DNA from: Fibrobacter sp.
GTDB lineage: Bacteria; Fibrobacterota; Fibrobacteria; Fibrobacterales; Fibrobacteraceae
Length of the DNA stretch: 64,000 nt
Reading direction: 5' to 3'
Assembly (NCBI GenBank): GCA_024398995.1
Contig: JAKSIE010000001.1
Span: 62,001 to 126,000 of the forward strand
The translations under genes and the position numbers were made by a program. Below are positions 36,088 through 45,473 of the stretch, one piece after another; position 1 is the first letter of the stretch; every line of letters starts with the position of its first letter. Under the pieces are notes generated by a model, which was not told where the DNA came from, did not search any database, and worked only from the letters and a program-made list of their open reading frames with translations.

Positions 36088-36903
36088 ATGCGTTACCTGG
36101 CCATTCTCATTTTAGCAGTTGCTGTGATTGCGTCGGCTTTTCATTTTGCGAAGCCGCTTCCCGGCACGAACTTTGATGAATCCTTCTTGCCGAAGCCTTC
36201 CTCTGTTCGTTATGTTGCTGCTGGCCATGATGCTGCTGTTGCGGGTCTTTTTTGGATCAAGGGCCTTACGGAACTTGGCGAAAGCTATTTGACAGGCAAG
36301 GAATACGGCTATCTGAGCCATATTGCAAATCTTTGCACGGAACTGGATAGCCTGTTCTATACGCCTTATTACTTTGTCGGTAGCGTAACTCCGTCTGGTG
36401 CGAAGGATACCTCCGACTTTGTAGTGATGCGCCGCGCTATGCGACTTTTTCCGGAAGAATGGCGCCTGGCTGTTGGATTCGCCCTTCGTCTGGGTAACGG
36501 TCCCTATCCCGACAAAAAGGCTGCGGCAGATGTGATGCGCCGTTACTTCGACAGTCCGGATACAACCATTCCGCCCCACATTCGTATGATGTACCGCTCC
36601 TTCGAACTGGATGGCGAACAGACTGAGATTGCGGTGGAAATGATTCTGAACGACGTGATGCAGCCTCGATTCAAGACCTTCCGCGAAAGCTTCTACAACA
36701 AGACGTTGCGCGCCTTGGGCTACAAGGGTCTTGCTAAGGAACCCGAGGTGGAAGAAACCCTCAACAAGATCAAGACGATTATTGACGACGTTGCAGAAAG
36801 CAAGATCCATCCGGCTGTAGCATACAGGACGCTTCTTTCGATGAAGAAGGTTGAAGAGCCTAAGACTGAAAAGACAGAAGAACCTGTGGCGGAAAAATTA
36901 TAA
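36088..36903 (+). CDS. Hypothetical exported helical protein
   Basis: The 271-residue protein has an N-terminal hydrophobic segment (MRYLAILILAVAVIASAFHF) that is a signal anchor or signal peptide, then a helical body. Segments such as FFVG-like YYFVGSVTPSGAKDTSDF, RAMRLFPEEWRLAVGFALRLG and PPHIRMMYRSFELDG look like weak TPR-type helices. The C terminus is Lys/Glu-rich (EEPKTEKTEEPVAEKL). I do not recognise a family. It follows pyrF by 40 nt and is convergent with the next gene. A periplasmic scaffold role is possible but unsupported. Confidence 0.6.
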   Translation: MRYLAILILAVAVIASAFHFAKPLPGTNFDESFLPKPSSVRYVAAGHDAAVAGLFWIKGLTELGESYLTGKEYGYLSHIANLCTELDSLFYTPYYFVGSVTPSGAKDTSDFVVMRRAMRLFPEEWRLAVGFALRLGNGPYPDKKAAADVMRRYFDSPDTTIPPHIRMMYRSFELDGEQTEIAVEMILNDVMQPRFKTFRESFYNKTLRALGYKGLAKEPEVEETLNKIKTIIDDVAESKIHPAVAYRTLLSMKKVEEPKTEKTEEPVAEKL

Positions 36904-36910
36904 TGATGCA

Positions 36911-36925
36911 AGGGGCTCTGCCCCT
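36911..36925. terminator. Short hairpin between convergent genes
   Basis: AGGGGC pairs with GCCCCT around TCT. The T tract is poor, so its strength as a terminator is doubtful. Confidence 0.4.
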
Positions 36926-36940
36926 CGATCTTCTCTACCC

Positions 36941-37735
36941 TTATTCACAACGCTTTGCGTTGTTAGGTAAACCCATCAAATCAAAAGCATTTTTGCAGCG
37001 AAGGAGAAGGTCTTCCTTTTCCTTCGCGGGAGTGCTCTTGAGTTGGGCACGGTAGTAAAGGATAGTTGCGGTCATGTAGGGCTTGTTGCCCTGAATAGAC
37101 TTCTGCTCTGCCACGCGGTAGAGGGAGTCTGCTTCATCTTTATGCTGGAAATCGGCGATACGTGCTGCGGTAAAGGCGTAGAAACCACCTTTCTTGCTAG
37201 AGCGCTTGCCTGCCAGATTCAAAAATTCTTGGGCCTTGTCAGACTGGCTGCTTGCGGCGAAAGCCACTGCGCATTCACCGTAGAATGCTGCCTGTGCATT
37301 TTCGTCGGCCTTCTTGATAACGTCTTCGTTGAGGCTCTTGCAAATCTTTACGGCACCCTTGTAGTCTTCTTGAGCGGATGCCAGGGCGACTTGCGCCTTG
37401 GCCAACTGTACCTGGGTGCTCTTGTCCAGCGCCTCGGTGCGGACTACAGAAAGCAGGGAATCTGCGAATGCGAAATCCAGACTCATTGTGCGAATCTGCG
37501 CCATGCCGATCAGGACGCGGCCTTCGGAAAGAAGGTCTGCCTCTTTGCGGCTAGCGAGCAGAGCGCGTTCCAACTGGCCGTAACCTTTAGCGAACTTGCC
37601 ACTGTCAAAGGAGCGCTGTGCTCGTGATGAAAGTGTGCCGGACTCAGAAGCGGATGCGATACCTGTAGCGCCCATTGCCAGGGCCATTGCAAACGCTGCA
37701 GAACGAACAATGTGCTTAGGCGTACGGGTTACCAT
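36941..37735 (-). CDS. Periplasmic TPR-like protein downstream of mlaD
   Basis: The 264-residue protein starts MVTRTPKHIVRSAAFAMA, a signal peptide ending near GIASASES. A longer frame adds 20 residues within mlaD. The body is helical with repeated Ala-rich pairs (FDSGKFAKGYGQLERALLAS, then LAKAQVALASAQEDYKGAVKIC, then YGECAVAFAASSQSDKAQEF), typical of tetratricopeptide-like folds. Its start overlaps the mlaD stop by 7 nt, so the two are co-translated. It may be a periplasmic partner for the MCE protein. No family can be named. Confidence 0.65.
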   Translation of the reverse strand: MVTRTPKHIVRSAAFAMALAMGATGIASASESGTLSSRAQRSFDSGKFAKGYGQLERALLASRKEADLLSEGRVLIGMAQIRTMSLDFAFADSLLSVVRTEALDKSTQVQLAKAQVALASAQEDYKGAVKICKSLNEDVIKKADENAQAAFYGECAVAFAASSQSDKAQEFLNLAGKRSSKKGGFYAFTAARIADFQHKDEADSLYRVAEQKSIQGNKPYMTATILYYRAQLKSTPAKEKEDLLLRCKNAFDLMGLPNNAKRCE

Positions 37736-38733
37736 AGGGTCTCCACCATAAAGGGTACAGAGTCCTTGCTGGGCATAGACCTGCGGATAATCCACATGTT
37801 GGAAATGCCTGTCATCAGGTCGTCTGCATTCTGCAGGGTAGCTTCGGTGGCATCCATGAAGTCGCCGAGGCCGTTAGCAAGATTGCCCACTTCGCCAAGG
37901 AGATTGTCTGCCTTGCCCATGGTCTGTTCAATGTTGCCGACCATTACGCCAACACTGCCCATCAAGGTATCCACCTTCTGGGGGAGCGGCTTAAGATCGG
38001 CCATAAGTCCGTTTACGTCACCGGCAATCACATCAACCTTGCCCATGAGGTCGGGCACGCGGTAATTCAATGTGTCGATCAAGTACGATGTCTTGTGTAG
38101 CAGGTTCTTGCCGGAGTAGGTAATTTCATCAAGTCGAGTCAACTGTTTGTTCAGGTTGTCGTACAGCAGGCGGCTTCCGAAGAGGGCGCCCACGGTGGTT
38201 CCCGTATCCATAGCCATGACCAGGAGGGTGTCCACACCGTCGATCAGGTGGTTTACACGGCCCAAAAGTTCGTTGGCGGTTTCAAGAACGGTTTCGATAT
38301 CCTGTGCCTGTCCGGGGGGCAGGAATTCACCATCTTGCAAAACGCGGCCCTTCTTGTTCACATCGATATTGATGACACGGGCAGAAATCATGTTTTGGTC
38401 GCGGATGGCAAACACGGTGGAACTGTCGGTAATCCAGTTCTGGTACTGCTTTCTGATAACGAAATCCATACGGACGCCATTGTTTTCGATTTCAACTCCA
38501 GAGATCTGACCCACGTCCACACCGCTAATCTGAACGCGGGTGCCCGGACGGAGACCGAATGCTTTTTCAAATGTACTGTGGAGTCTGTATTCTTCCACAC
38601 CGATCATGCCGGTGCTGAAAAGCTTGGCGTAAAGAACGAGGACGAACACCATTACGGCGACAGTGAAGAAAATACCGACCAGAAGGCCGGAGATTTCCAT
38701 CCAGTTGATTCGCTTTAATGGTTGAAATGCCAT
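37729..38733 (-). CDS. mlaD: MlaD/MCE-family lipid-transport protein
   Basis: The 334-residue protein has a membrane segment (about 13-37) and one MCE domain. The domain shows STFEKAFGLRPGTRVQISGVDVGQI and then SARVINIDVNKKG. A long helical C-terminal tail follows (ANELLGRVNHLIDGVDTLL, GKVDVIAGDVNGLMADLKP and similar heptad-like blocks). MCE proteins form rings at the inner membrane that carry phospholipids to or from the outer membrane, with an MlaE/MlaF ABC transporter. No transporter genes are adjacent here. On the minus strand TATATT lies 7 nt before ATG. The gene is divergent from an aminopeptidase gene. Confidence 0.85.
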   Translation of the reverse strand: MAFQPLKRINWMEISGLLVGIFFTVAVMVFVLVLYAKLFSTGMIGVEEYRLHSTFEKAFGLRPGTRVQISGVDVGQISGVEIENNGVRMDFVIRKQYQNWITDSSTVFAIRDQNMISARVINIDVNKKGRVLQDGEFLPPGQAQDIETVLETANELLGRVNHLIDGVDTLLVMAMDTGTTVGALFGSRLLYDNLNKQLTRLDEITYSGKNLLHKTSYLIDTLNYRVPDLMGKVDVIAGDVNGLMADLKPLPQKVDTLMGSVGVMVGNIEQTMGKADNLLGEVGNLANGLGDFMDATEATLQNADDLMTGISNMWIIRRSMPSKDSVPFMVETLW

Positions 38734-38740
38734 GACAAGA

Positions 38741-38746
38741 AATATA
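38741..38746 (-). promoter_or_regulatory. -10 element of mlaD with leaderless-type spacing
   Basis: On the minus strand TATATT ends 7 nt before the start codon at 38733. The 122-nt divergent gap has no clear Shine-Dalgarno site for mlaD. Confidence 0.5.
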
Positions 38747-38855
38747 TAAATAATTTTTTACGCATAACGAATCTAACATGTTTATGTTGAAAAAAGGGCT
38801 AAAAAACGTTGTGTAAGTTGCTATTTTGTCCAAAAAGGTCAAATCAGGGTAAAAT

Positions 38856-40079
38856 ATGGATTTCTTTGAATTTTTGAATTATGCTGTAACGCCGTATCAT
38901 ACGGTGGATTTTTTGAAGAAAGCTCTTTTTGCAGATGGAATCGCCTTGATGGAAAGAGGCGGTGCGCTGATTACGGTGCGTGAGCCTAAAAAATGCAGCC
39001 CCCAGTCCAAGTTCCGTATTGCCTTGGCTCATACGGACTTCCCGGCCTTGAAGATCGCCCCTAATCCGGATAAAAGTGGAGCTGGTGTTTGCACCCTTCA
39101 TTCCGAAATTTACGGAAGTCCCCTGTTCACCAGTTGGTTGGATCGCGACCTTGGCTATGCAGGTCTCCTAGCTTTTGAAAAGAACGGACGTGTGGAGTCT
39201 AAGCTTATTCGTGGCCAGAAACTTTTCCGTATTTCCCAGTTGGCTATTCACTTGAACCGTGGTGTGAATCAGGATGGCTTGAAGGTAAATCCTCAGACAG
39301 ATCTTGATGCCCTGTGGTGCGCTGCTAACGGTTGTAGTTGTACAAAGGACGCTAGCGCCAAGTTTGTGAATGCCTTGCAGGCGGAACTTGCCGACGACGA
39401 ACGCCTTCTGGATTTTGATGTACAGCTGTTCGATGCCCAGGGTGCAAACGCTGGTGGTTTCAATGACGAATGGATTTATTCCGGCCGTCTGGACAATCTG
39501 AGCAGTTGCCATGCCATTGCAGAAGGCATACTTGCTGCAGATGCGAACGAAAACGATTTCCTTGTGGCGGCCTTTATGAACAACGAGGAGGTGGGCAGCA
39601 ATACCCGTGAAGGTGCTGCCGGCAATTTCCTGCGTTCCGCTCTCGAAGATGTTTGGACCTCTTCTGGACGGCCTCTCTCTACTTTAAACTCTGCGCTTTC
39701 CGTTTCTATGGCATTGTCCATCGACATGGCTCATGCGGTTCATCCCAATTTCCCGCAGAAGCACGAGGCAAATCATTCACCGGTTCTTGGTGGTGGTGTT
39801 GTACTGAAGGCTAATTCACAAAAACGTTATGCCAGTGACGTAATGTCTTCTGCCCAGTTTAAGTTGCTTTGCGAACAAGCTAACGTAAGTTACCAGACCT
39901 TTATTACCCGTAACGACATGCCCTGCGGTAGCACTGTGGGCCCCACTATTTCTGCGGACTTGGGTATACCTACGGTCGATATTGGTGAACCTATGCTCAG
40001 CATGCATAGCATACGCGAAATGATCGCCATAAAGGACCATGCAGATATGATAAAGCTGGTTTCCTCCTTGTACGTATAA
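38856..40079 (+). CDS. M18-family aminopeptidase
   Basis: The 407-residue protein has an M18 zinc aminopeptidase pattern. The metal ligand His is in ALAHTDFPALKI, the bridging Asp region in YSGRLDNLSSCHA, the catalytic Glu pair in AAFMNNEEVGSNTREGA, and MPCGSTVGPTISADLGIPTVD and SMHSIREM occur late. M18 enzymes release N-terminal acidic or neutral residues from peptides in the cytosol, usually as dodecamers. At 407 residues it is slightly shorter than the usual ~430. It stands alone between a divergent gene and a strong terminator. Confidence 0.9.
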   Translation: MDFFEFLNYAVTPYHTVDFLKKALFADGIALMERGGALITVREPKKCSPQSKFRIALAHTDFPALKIAPNPDKSGAGVCTLHSEIYGSPLFTSWLDRDLGYAGLLAFEKNGRVESKLIRGQKLFRISQLAIHLNRGVNQDGLKVNPQTDLDALWCAANGCSCTKDASAKFVNALQAELADDERLLDFDVQLFDAQGANAGGFNDEWIYSGRLDNLSSCHAIAEGILAADANENDFLVAAFMNNEEVGSNTREGAAGNFLRSALEDVWTSSGRPLSTLNSALSVSMALSIDMAHAVHPNFPQKHEANHSPVLGGGVVLKANSQKRYASDVMSSAQFKLLCEQANVSYQTFITRNDMPCGSTVGPTISADLGIPTVDIGEPMLSMHSIREMIAIKDHADMIKLVSSLYV

Positions 40080-40109
40080 AAATGCGATTACTCTAGTGCA
40101 GTTTTCATA

Positions 40110-40135
40110 AGCTTCCCTGCGGGGGAGCTTTTTTT
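40110..40135 (+). terminator. Rho-independent terminator of the aminopeptidase gene
   Basis: AGCTTCCC pairs with GGGGAGCT (one G-U pair), a 4-nt loop, then TTTTTTT. Confidence 0.88.
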
Positions 40136-40138
40136 ATT

Positions 40139-40144
40139 TACATT
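40139..40144 (+). promoter_or_regulatory. -10-like element for the GtrA operon
   Basis: TACATT lies 7 nt before ATG 40152. The spacer TGAAGGG also holds a Shine-Dalgarno-like GAAGG, so both leaderless and ordinary starts are possible. Confidence 0.35.
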
Positions 40145-40151
40145 TGAAGGG

Positions 40152-40598
40152 ATGAGTGTGTTGAGTAACATTCGTGCGAGGCTTCCGAGAAAGTCCCTTG
40201 CGGGGCAGTTTATGCGCTACCTGTTTACAGGGGGCCTTGCCTTCGTGGTGGACTTTGGTTTATTCGCTCTTTGCCTTTATGTTTTCGAATGGCACTACCT
40301 GCTAGCAAACCTTGCAGGCTTGCTTGCCGGATTGGTACTGAATTACGCCTTGAGCGTGGGTTGGGTCTTTACAGCCTGCGAACGCAAACTGGAAAAGAAA
40401 AAGACGGCGGAGTTTGCCGTGTTTGCCCTGGTTGGTTTCGCTGGCGTTGGTTTGAACGAGCTTTTGATGCTTGTGATGGTAGATTCTTTTGAATGGCAGG
40501 AAATGCTTTCAAAGATGATTGCCGCTGCGATTGTTTTAATGTGGAACTTTGGTGGCCGAAAGCTCATCCTGTTCCGTGGGAAGAAGGGGGAGGAATAG
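40152..40598 (+). CDS. GtrA-family membrane protein
   Basis: The 148-residue protein has four predicted membrane helices: [60 protein letters not shown] and [17 protein letters not shown]. The motif [11 protein letters not shown] near the end is typical. GtrA proteins move polyprenyl-phosphate-linked sugars across the inner membrane for use by GT-C glycosyltransferases. An oxidoreductase gene follows after 2 nt and then a GT-C-like gene, making a plausible surface-glycosylation operon. Confidence 0.88.
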   Translation: MSVLSNIRARLPRKSLAGQFMRYLFTGGLAFVVDFGLFALCLYVFEWHYLLANLAGLLAGLVLNYALSVGWVFTACERKLEKKKTAEFAVFALVGFAGVGLNELLMLVMVDSFEWQEMLSKMIAAAIVLMWNFGGRKLILFRGKKGEE

Positions 40599-40600
40599 TT

Positions 40601-42205
40601 ATGGAAAATAAGAAGATTGCTGTGATTGCGGGCGCTGGCCCTGCAGGTTTGACTGCTGCCTTGGAACTGCTTCGTACTACAGATGTTAAACCCGTAATTT
40701 TCGAAACAGAAGATGTGATTGGCGGTATCTCCCGCACGGCTCGTTATAACGGCAACCGTATGGATATTGGCGGCCACCGCTTCTTTAGCAAGAGCGATGC
40801 CGTGATGGACTGGTGGCAGGGAATTCTCCCGATGCAGGGCGCTCCCAGCCGCGATGACATTGCCATTGGCCGAAAGCTTCCCTTGGCGGAAGGTGGCCCC
40901 GATCCTGAGAAGAATGACTTTGTCATGCTTTGCCGCAGTCGCCTGAGCCGCATTCTTTTTTTGCGAAAGCTCTTTGACTATCCCGTAAGCTTGAATGGTT
41001 CCACAATCCGTGGCCTTGGTCTTTATCGCATGATGAAGATCGGCTTCAGCTACCTTAAGGTACAGTTGCTTCCCGCCCGCGAAGAAAAGAGTCTCGAAGA
41101 CTTTATGATCAATCGCTTCGGCGTTGAACTTTACAAGACCTTCTTCAAGGATTACACCGAAAAGCTTTGGGGTGTACCTTGCAATAAGATCAGCCCGGAA
41201 TGGGGTGGCCAGCGTATTAAGGGCCTTTCCATTACAAAGACTGTGATCCACGCGGTCAAGCAGATTTTCGCAAGCAAGAAACCTGTTTCTGAGTCCGGCG
41301 ATATCCGTCAGAAGGGCACGGAAACCAGCTTGATCGGGCAATTTCTTTACCCGAAATTTGGACCGGGTCAGCTGTGGGAAACCGTGGCCCAGAAGGTCCA
41401 GGAAATGGGTGGCGAGATTGTGATGAATACAAAGGTTGTGGGCGTGAATCGTGTCGGCAACCGCGTGGTCAGTGTGGTTGTGGACCGCGGTCAGTCAACA
41501 GAAATTGTTCCCTGCGATTATTTCCTCAGCACCATGCCTGTAAAGGAACTTGTGGCCTCCTTGGATAACGAAGCATCTCCGGTTCCTGCAGAAGTGAAAC
41601 GCATTTCCGAAGGTCTTGTGTACCGCGACTTTATGACTGTAGGTCTTTTGCTGGACAAACTGGAAATCAAGAATCCTGCTAAGCCGGGCACTCCCGAAAG
41701 CAAGTTGAAGTTCGTGGCCGACAACTGGATCTACGTGCAGGAAAGCGACGTAAAGCTGGGCCGCATTCAGGTGTTCAACAACTGGAGCCCCTATCTGGTC
41801 AGTGATCCTTCCAAGGTTTGGATTGGCCTCGAATACTTTGTGAACGAAGGCGATGAAATGTGGACCATGCCCGATGCTGACTTCATCAAGTTTGCCATCA
41901 ACGAACTGGACAAGATTCACGTGGCAAAGCCGGAATCTGTTCGTGACTCCGTGGTGTTTCATATTAAAAAGGCTTATCCGGCATACTTTGGAACTTATGG
42001 CGAATTCCACAAGATTCGCGAATTCCTGGATCCTATCGAGAATATGTTCCTGATGGGTCGTAACGGTATGCACAAGTACAACAACATGGACCACAGTATG
42101 CTTACTGCCATGGAAACTGTAAAGTGCATTCGCGAAAACTCCACTGATAAGCGGGACCTTTGGAACGTCAATACCGAAGAAGAATACCACGAAGGCAAGA
42201 AGTAA
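40601..42205 (+). CDS. FAD-dependent NAD(P)-binding oxidoreductase (UGM/amine-oxidase-like)
   Basis: The 534-residue protein has an N-terminal dinucleotide-binding fold ([17 protein letters not shown], about 6-22) and then [27 protein letters not shown]-type FAD contacts. Its middle part ([20 protein letters not shown]) and C-terminal [15 protein letters not shown] are like UDP-galactopyranose mutase and related protoporphyrinogen-oxidase-like sugar enzymes. It probably oxidises or rearranges an activated or lipid-linked sugar. ATG 40601 is preceded by GGGGGAGG and lies 2 nt after gtrA. Its substrate cannot be named from sequence. Confidence 0.8.
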   Translation: MENKKIAVIAGAGPAGLTAALELLRTTDVKPVIFETEDVIGGISRTARYNGNRMDIGGHRFFSKSDAVMDWWQGILPMQGAPSRDDIAIGRKLPLAEGGPDPEKNDFVMLCRSRLSRILFLRKLFDYPVSLNGSTIRGLGLYRMMKIGFSYLKVQLLPAREEKSLEDFMINRFGVELYKTFFKDYTEKLWGVPCNKISPEWGGQRIKGLSITKTVIHAVKQIFASKKPVSESGDIRQKGTETSLIGQFLYPKFGPGQLWETVAQKVQEMGGEIVMNTKVVGVNRVGNRVVSVVVDRGQSTEIVPCDYFLSTMPVKELVASLDNEASPVPAEVKRISEGLVYRDFMTVGLLLDKLEIKNPAKPGTPESKLKFVADNWIYVQESDVKLGRIQVFNNWSPYLVSDPSKVWIGLEYFVNEGDEMWTMPDADFIKFAINELDKIHVAKPESVRDSVVFHIKKAYPAYFGTYGEFHKIREFLDPIENMFLMGRNGMHKYNNMDHSMLTAMETVKCIRENSTDKRDLWNVNTEEEYHEGKK

Positions 42206-42207
42206 AA

Positions 42208-43974
42208 ATGCGTTCTGTGTTGAAAGGGTTTCTAAAGGCTCCAGAACTTTATCTGTGCATTTTGATTGTCGCTATTGCGGCGGTCTTTTGTGTCGATAGA
42301 ATTGGTGTGACCGATGTGAACCTTGCTGTAGGCGAGGGTGCGTACGAGCAAAGTTCTCTTCCCATCGTGAAAAAATTTCAAGAACCTATCAGGGTCTCTT
42401 TCAAAGTATCCAACCGTTTTAAGCATGACTTTGACTTAAGGATTATTCCTGACGACTGCGCCACAGAACTTTTGGTCGATGGTAAGTATGTTGAATTGGC
42501 TGGTCGTAGCGGCTTGTGCGATTTCGGTCATGGCTTTGTTCTTGCAAATGGCGAGCTTGTAGATCTTGGCGTAAAGGACGGCTCCCAGTTTGAGGTTTCT
42601 GTAAGGAACCATGGCGGCGATGGTGGCTTGAATGTGGTTGTTGAAAAATCGGCTTCATCTGTGTTCACCATTCTCAACGGAGTTCTTTTAGGCGCAGTTA
42701 CTGTATTGGTTTTCCTTGTGGCACGAAGAATGCGTGCCGGCCTGATTCTGTCCTTGATTCTTGCGTTGGGTGCTGCTCTCCGCATTGGATTGGATTTGTC
42801 CCTTCCCAAGTACGATAAATTTGGGCATGACGTCGATGGTCATGTGGCTTACGTCCACTACATTGCAGAAAACCACAGCATTCCTGGCGTGGACGATTGC
42901 TGGACTTGCTATCACCCGCCTGTCTACTATGGCGCTTCTATTCCTGCATGGGAACTTGCCAGCGCTACGGGTATCCCGGGCACAAGCGCTCTGCAGGTGC
43001 AAAGCCTGCTGCTCTCCTTTGCGTTCCTCTTTATTGGGTTTGCGTTCTTGAGGCAGTTCCTTTCCGGGAAGGCTTTGACGGCCTCTACGGCTTTGCTTTC
43101 TCTATGGCCAGTGATTATTCTTGTGGCACCGCGAATCGGTAACGATCAGTTGTTCTATGTGCTGCATGCCCTGTGCCTTTGGGGTGGTGTAAACTACTTG
43201 AATAGCGGAAGAGGAAAGTTTCTGGTTGTCGCTGCGATTGCGACTGCGCTGTCCTACTGGACAAAGACAACGGGCGCTGTTACCATGGGCGTGTTCTTCC
43301 TGTTTGCCGTAGCGGGATATTTCGGAAATTGCCGTAGCCTTTCTGCCACAAAGTCTGAAGTTGCCTCCTGGATTATTTTTGCCCTGCTGGTTGTGGGAAT
43401 TGGGTGCTCCAAGTTGTTTGGCGATTCCAGCCTTGTGGGGAATGCCTCGGGCTTGCATTCTGGATTGCGAATTGGAAGTGAACCCGGAAACTATATCTAT
43501 TTCGATTTGAAGAGCTTCTTGACCCAGCCTTACACAAGCCCCTGGCTCGATGAAATGGGCCGTCAGTATTTCTGGAATTATGCGCTGAAGACGTCCCTTT
43601 TTGGTGAATTCAGATTGCTGGAAACCGCTCTCGGAAAGTTCCTGGCATCGTTGATCAGTTTGTCTTTTTTGGGCCTGGTTGTTGTGGCTGCCCGTGGTTT
43701 TTGGAAAACCCGCCTAAAGGCGATCCATTGGATTTTGCTTCTCCAGGGCGTCGCTTTCTTTGCGGCCCTTGCCTTCTTGCGCAATAAGATTCCTTATTCT
43801 TGCAGTAACGATTTCCGCTATATTCTGCCGGTACTTTTGAGCTTTGTTCCGTTTGTAGGCATTGGCATGAATGTGGAAGGGGCTTCCGCCAAGTGGAAGG
43901 CGTTTAGCTACGTTGTTATATTCGTTTTTGCGACCTTCTCGGCGGCCTTTATGCTGGCGGTGTCCTTGCAATAG
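42208..43974 (+). CDS. GT-C-fold membrane glycosyltransferase
   Basis: The 588-residue protein has a first membrane segment (about 10-28), then a soluble beta-rich insertion (about 30-150), then 9-10 further helices. The first extramembrane loop after helix two carries DKFGHDVDGHVAYVHYIAEN and WTCYHPPVYYG, a pattern seen in dolichyl/undecaprenyl-phosphate-mannose-type GT-C enzymes (ArnT/PMT families). These use a polyprenyl-linked sugar on the outer face of the inner membrane. It follows the oxidoreductase by 2 nt; GtrA would supply the flipped donor. The acceptor is unknown. The large soluble insertion near the N terminus is unusual. Confidence 0.78.
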   Translation: MRSVLKGFLKAPELYLCILIVAIAAVFCVDRIGVTDVNLAVGEGAYEQSSLPIVKKFQEPIRVSFKVSNRFKHDFDLRIIPDDCATELLVDGKYVELAGRSGLCDFGHGFVLANGELVDLGVKDGSQFEVSVRNHGGDGGLNVVVEKSASSVFTILNGVLLGAVTVLVFLVARRMRAGLILSLILALGAALRIGLDLSLPKYDKFGHDVDGHVAYVHYIAENHSIPGVDDCWTCYHPPVYYGASIPAWELASATGIPGTSALQVQSLLLSFAFLFIGFAFLRQFLSGKALTASTALLSLWPVIILVAPRIGNDQLFYVLHALCLWGGVNYLNSGRGKFLVVAAIATALSYWTKTTGAVTMGVFFLFAVAGYFGNCRSLSATKSEVASWIIFALLVVGIGCSKLFGDSSLVGNASGLHSGLRIGSEPGNYIYFDLKSFLTQPYTSPWLDEMGRQYFWNYALKTSLFGEFRLLETALGKFLASLISLSFLGLVVVAARGFWKTRLKAIHWILLLQGVAFFAALAFLRNKIPYSCSNDFRYILPVLLSFVPFVGIGMNVEGASAKWKAFSYVVIFVFATFSAAFMLAVSLQ

Positions 43975-43983
43975 GAAATTTTG

Positions 43984-43989
43984 TATATT
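43984..43989 (+). promoter_or_regulatory. -10 element of the BatC-like pair
   Basis: TATATT is 14 nt before ATG 44004. The surrounding TTTTGTATATTCC matches the promoter at 2661 that precedes the BatD-like gene, which may reflect shared control. Confidence 0.45.
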
Positions 43990-44003
43990 CCTTGCGGATG
44001 TAA

Positions 44004-44774
44004 ATGAAGATTGATTTTATGAAAACTTTGTCGTTTTTTTTGAAATTCGCTTTGCTGATGGGAATGTCCGCTGTTCTTGCGACGGCACGCCCCATCAACG
44101 ATGGCAATAAGCTTTTTGCTGCAGGTGATTACGCCGGTGCCTTGGAAAAGTACATGAAGGCCCGTGAAGCAGAACCTGCTGATCCTCTTTTGTTCTATAA
44201 CATCGGTACATGCCAGTATAAGCTGGGCAATTACGACGAGGCCAAGAAGGAATTGGAAAGTGCCGTGCGCATGCCCGATACCAAGCTTGCCGCAAAGTCT
44301 GCCTACAACCTGGCCAACACCCATTTCCGCATTGGTGAAAAGGCTAGTGAACCTAGCGCCCGCATTGCTGCCTGGCGTGAATCTGTGGCATACCTGAAAA
44401 AGGCCATTGACCTGGATAACGGTTTTGAAAACGCCAAGAAGAATGTGGAAATTGTCCAGCGCAAGCTTAAGGAAGAACTGGACAAGCAAAAGGAAAACCA
44501 GGACCAGAACCAGGATCAGGATAACGACCAGAAGCAACCGCCTTTAAGTGAGAAGGCCAAGGAAGCTTTGGCTCGCGCCCTCCAGCTCAGCAAGGACGGC
44601 AAGTATCCTGAGGCAAAGCAACTTCTTGAAAATGTTATTGCCGAAGACGAAACGGCAGGCCAGCTGAATGCCTACGTGCAGCGCATCGATGACGTCATTG
44701 AAATCAAGGCCGGTCGCAAGCCAAAGGCAAAGATCGACGCAAGCAACACCGATAACGACCTGGAGGTAATCTAA
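44004..44774 (+). CDS. BatC-like TPR protein 1
   Basis: The 256-residue protein has a signal peptide (to about AVLATA) and TPR units (GNKLFAAGDYAGALEKYMKA, LFYNIGTCQYKLGNYDEAKK, YNLANTHFRIG). A Gln/Asp-rich stretch follows (NQDQNQDQDNDQKQ), and then a short helical domain. BatC proteins of the Bat/MoxR clusters share signal peptide, TPRs and an acidic low-complexity tail. It is likely periplasmic. The start may be ATG 44004 or ATG 44019. Its last base overlaps the next gene (TAATG), so the pair is co-translated. Relation to the MoxR gene at 3625 and DUF58 gene at 54394 is inferred. Confidence 0.7.
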   Translation: MKIDFMKTLSFFLKFALLMGMSAVLATARPINDGNKLFAAGDYAGALEKYMKAREAEPADPLLFYNIGTCQYKLGNYDEAKKELESAVRMPDTKLAAKSAYNLANTHFRIGEKASEPSARIAAWRESVAYLKKAIDLDNGFENAKKNVEIVQRKLKEELDKQKENQDQNQDQDNDQKQPPLSEKAKEALARALQLSKDGKYPEAKQLLENVIAEDETAGQLNAYVQRIDDVIEIKAGRKPKAKIDASNTDNDLEVI

Positions 44775-45394
44775 TGAAGAAGATGCTCCGTGCCATGTTC
44801 GTTGTGTGCATTGCCGCCGTGGCTGCAATTGCTGCTCCCAAGTCTGCCAGCGCCTACTACAGCGACGCTGCTTTCCAGTATATTGAAAATCGTCTGCCCA
44901 CTGCAGAAATCACCTGTAATGAAGGCCTGCAGTATTATCCTAACGATCAAAAGCTTCAGATGCTCCTGGACCGTATTAAGGAAGCCAAGGACGAGCAGAA
45001 GAACGAAAATCAGAAGAAGGATCCTAAGAACGATCAGAATAATGATCAGAACCAGAATGATCAGGACCAACAGAATCAGGATCAAAACCAGAATGGTGAA
45101 TCCAGCTCTAGCCAAAGTGATGATCAGCAGAACCAAGATCAGAACGGTGGCCAGTCCAGCAGCAGTGCCGAAAGTTCCAGCAGCGAAGGCGGTGCAGATC
45201 AACAGCCGCAGCAACCTGAAGAACAGTCCAGCGACAGCCAGGGTGAACAACCTGAAATGCCGCCTGAAGTTCCTGAAGGCCAGATGGACCCTGCTGATGC
45301 AGCCCAGCTCCTGAAGGACTTTGACGAACAGAACGGCGAACGTAAGCCTTGGAAACCAGTTCGTGGCCAGGCCCGCCCTGCTCGCGACTGGTAA
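44774..45394 (+). CDS. BatC/BatE-like low-complexity protein 2
   Basis: The 206-residue protein has a signal peptide (to about SASA), a short TPR-like part (YYSDAAFQYIENRLPTAEIT) and a long Asn/Gln/Asp/Ser-rich low-complexity region (about 80-170). It ends PADAAQLLKDFDEQNGERKP, which resembles the C-terminal helix of BatC proteins. It is co-translated with the preceding TPR gene. The low-complexity part is likely disordered. The function is unknown beyond a possible role in the Bat system. Confidence 0.65.
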   Translation: MKKMLRAMFVVCIAAVAAIAAPKSASAYYSDAAFQYIENRLPTAEITCNEGLQYYPNDQKLQMLLDRIKEAKDEQKNENQKKDPKNDQNNDQNQNDQDQQNQDQNQNGESSSSQSDDQQNQDQNGGQSSSSAESSSSEGGADQQPQQPEEQSSDSQGEQPEMPPEVPEGQMDPADAAQLLKDFDEQNGERKPWKPVRGQARPARDW

Positions 45395-45430
45395 GGCGAG
45401 CGCCGCGACTGCTAAAGCAAAAATATGAAG

Positions 45431-45459
45431 CGGGAACCTGAAAAGGTTCTCGTTTTTTT
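45431..45459 (+). terminator. Rho-independent terminator after the BatC-like pair
   Basis: CGGGAACCT pairs with AGGTTCTCG (one G-U pair) around a GAAA tetraloop, then TTTTTTT. Confidence 0.88.
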
Positions 45460-45473
45460 AGATTAAGGGTGTT

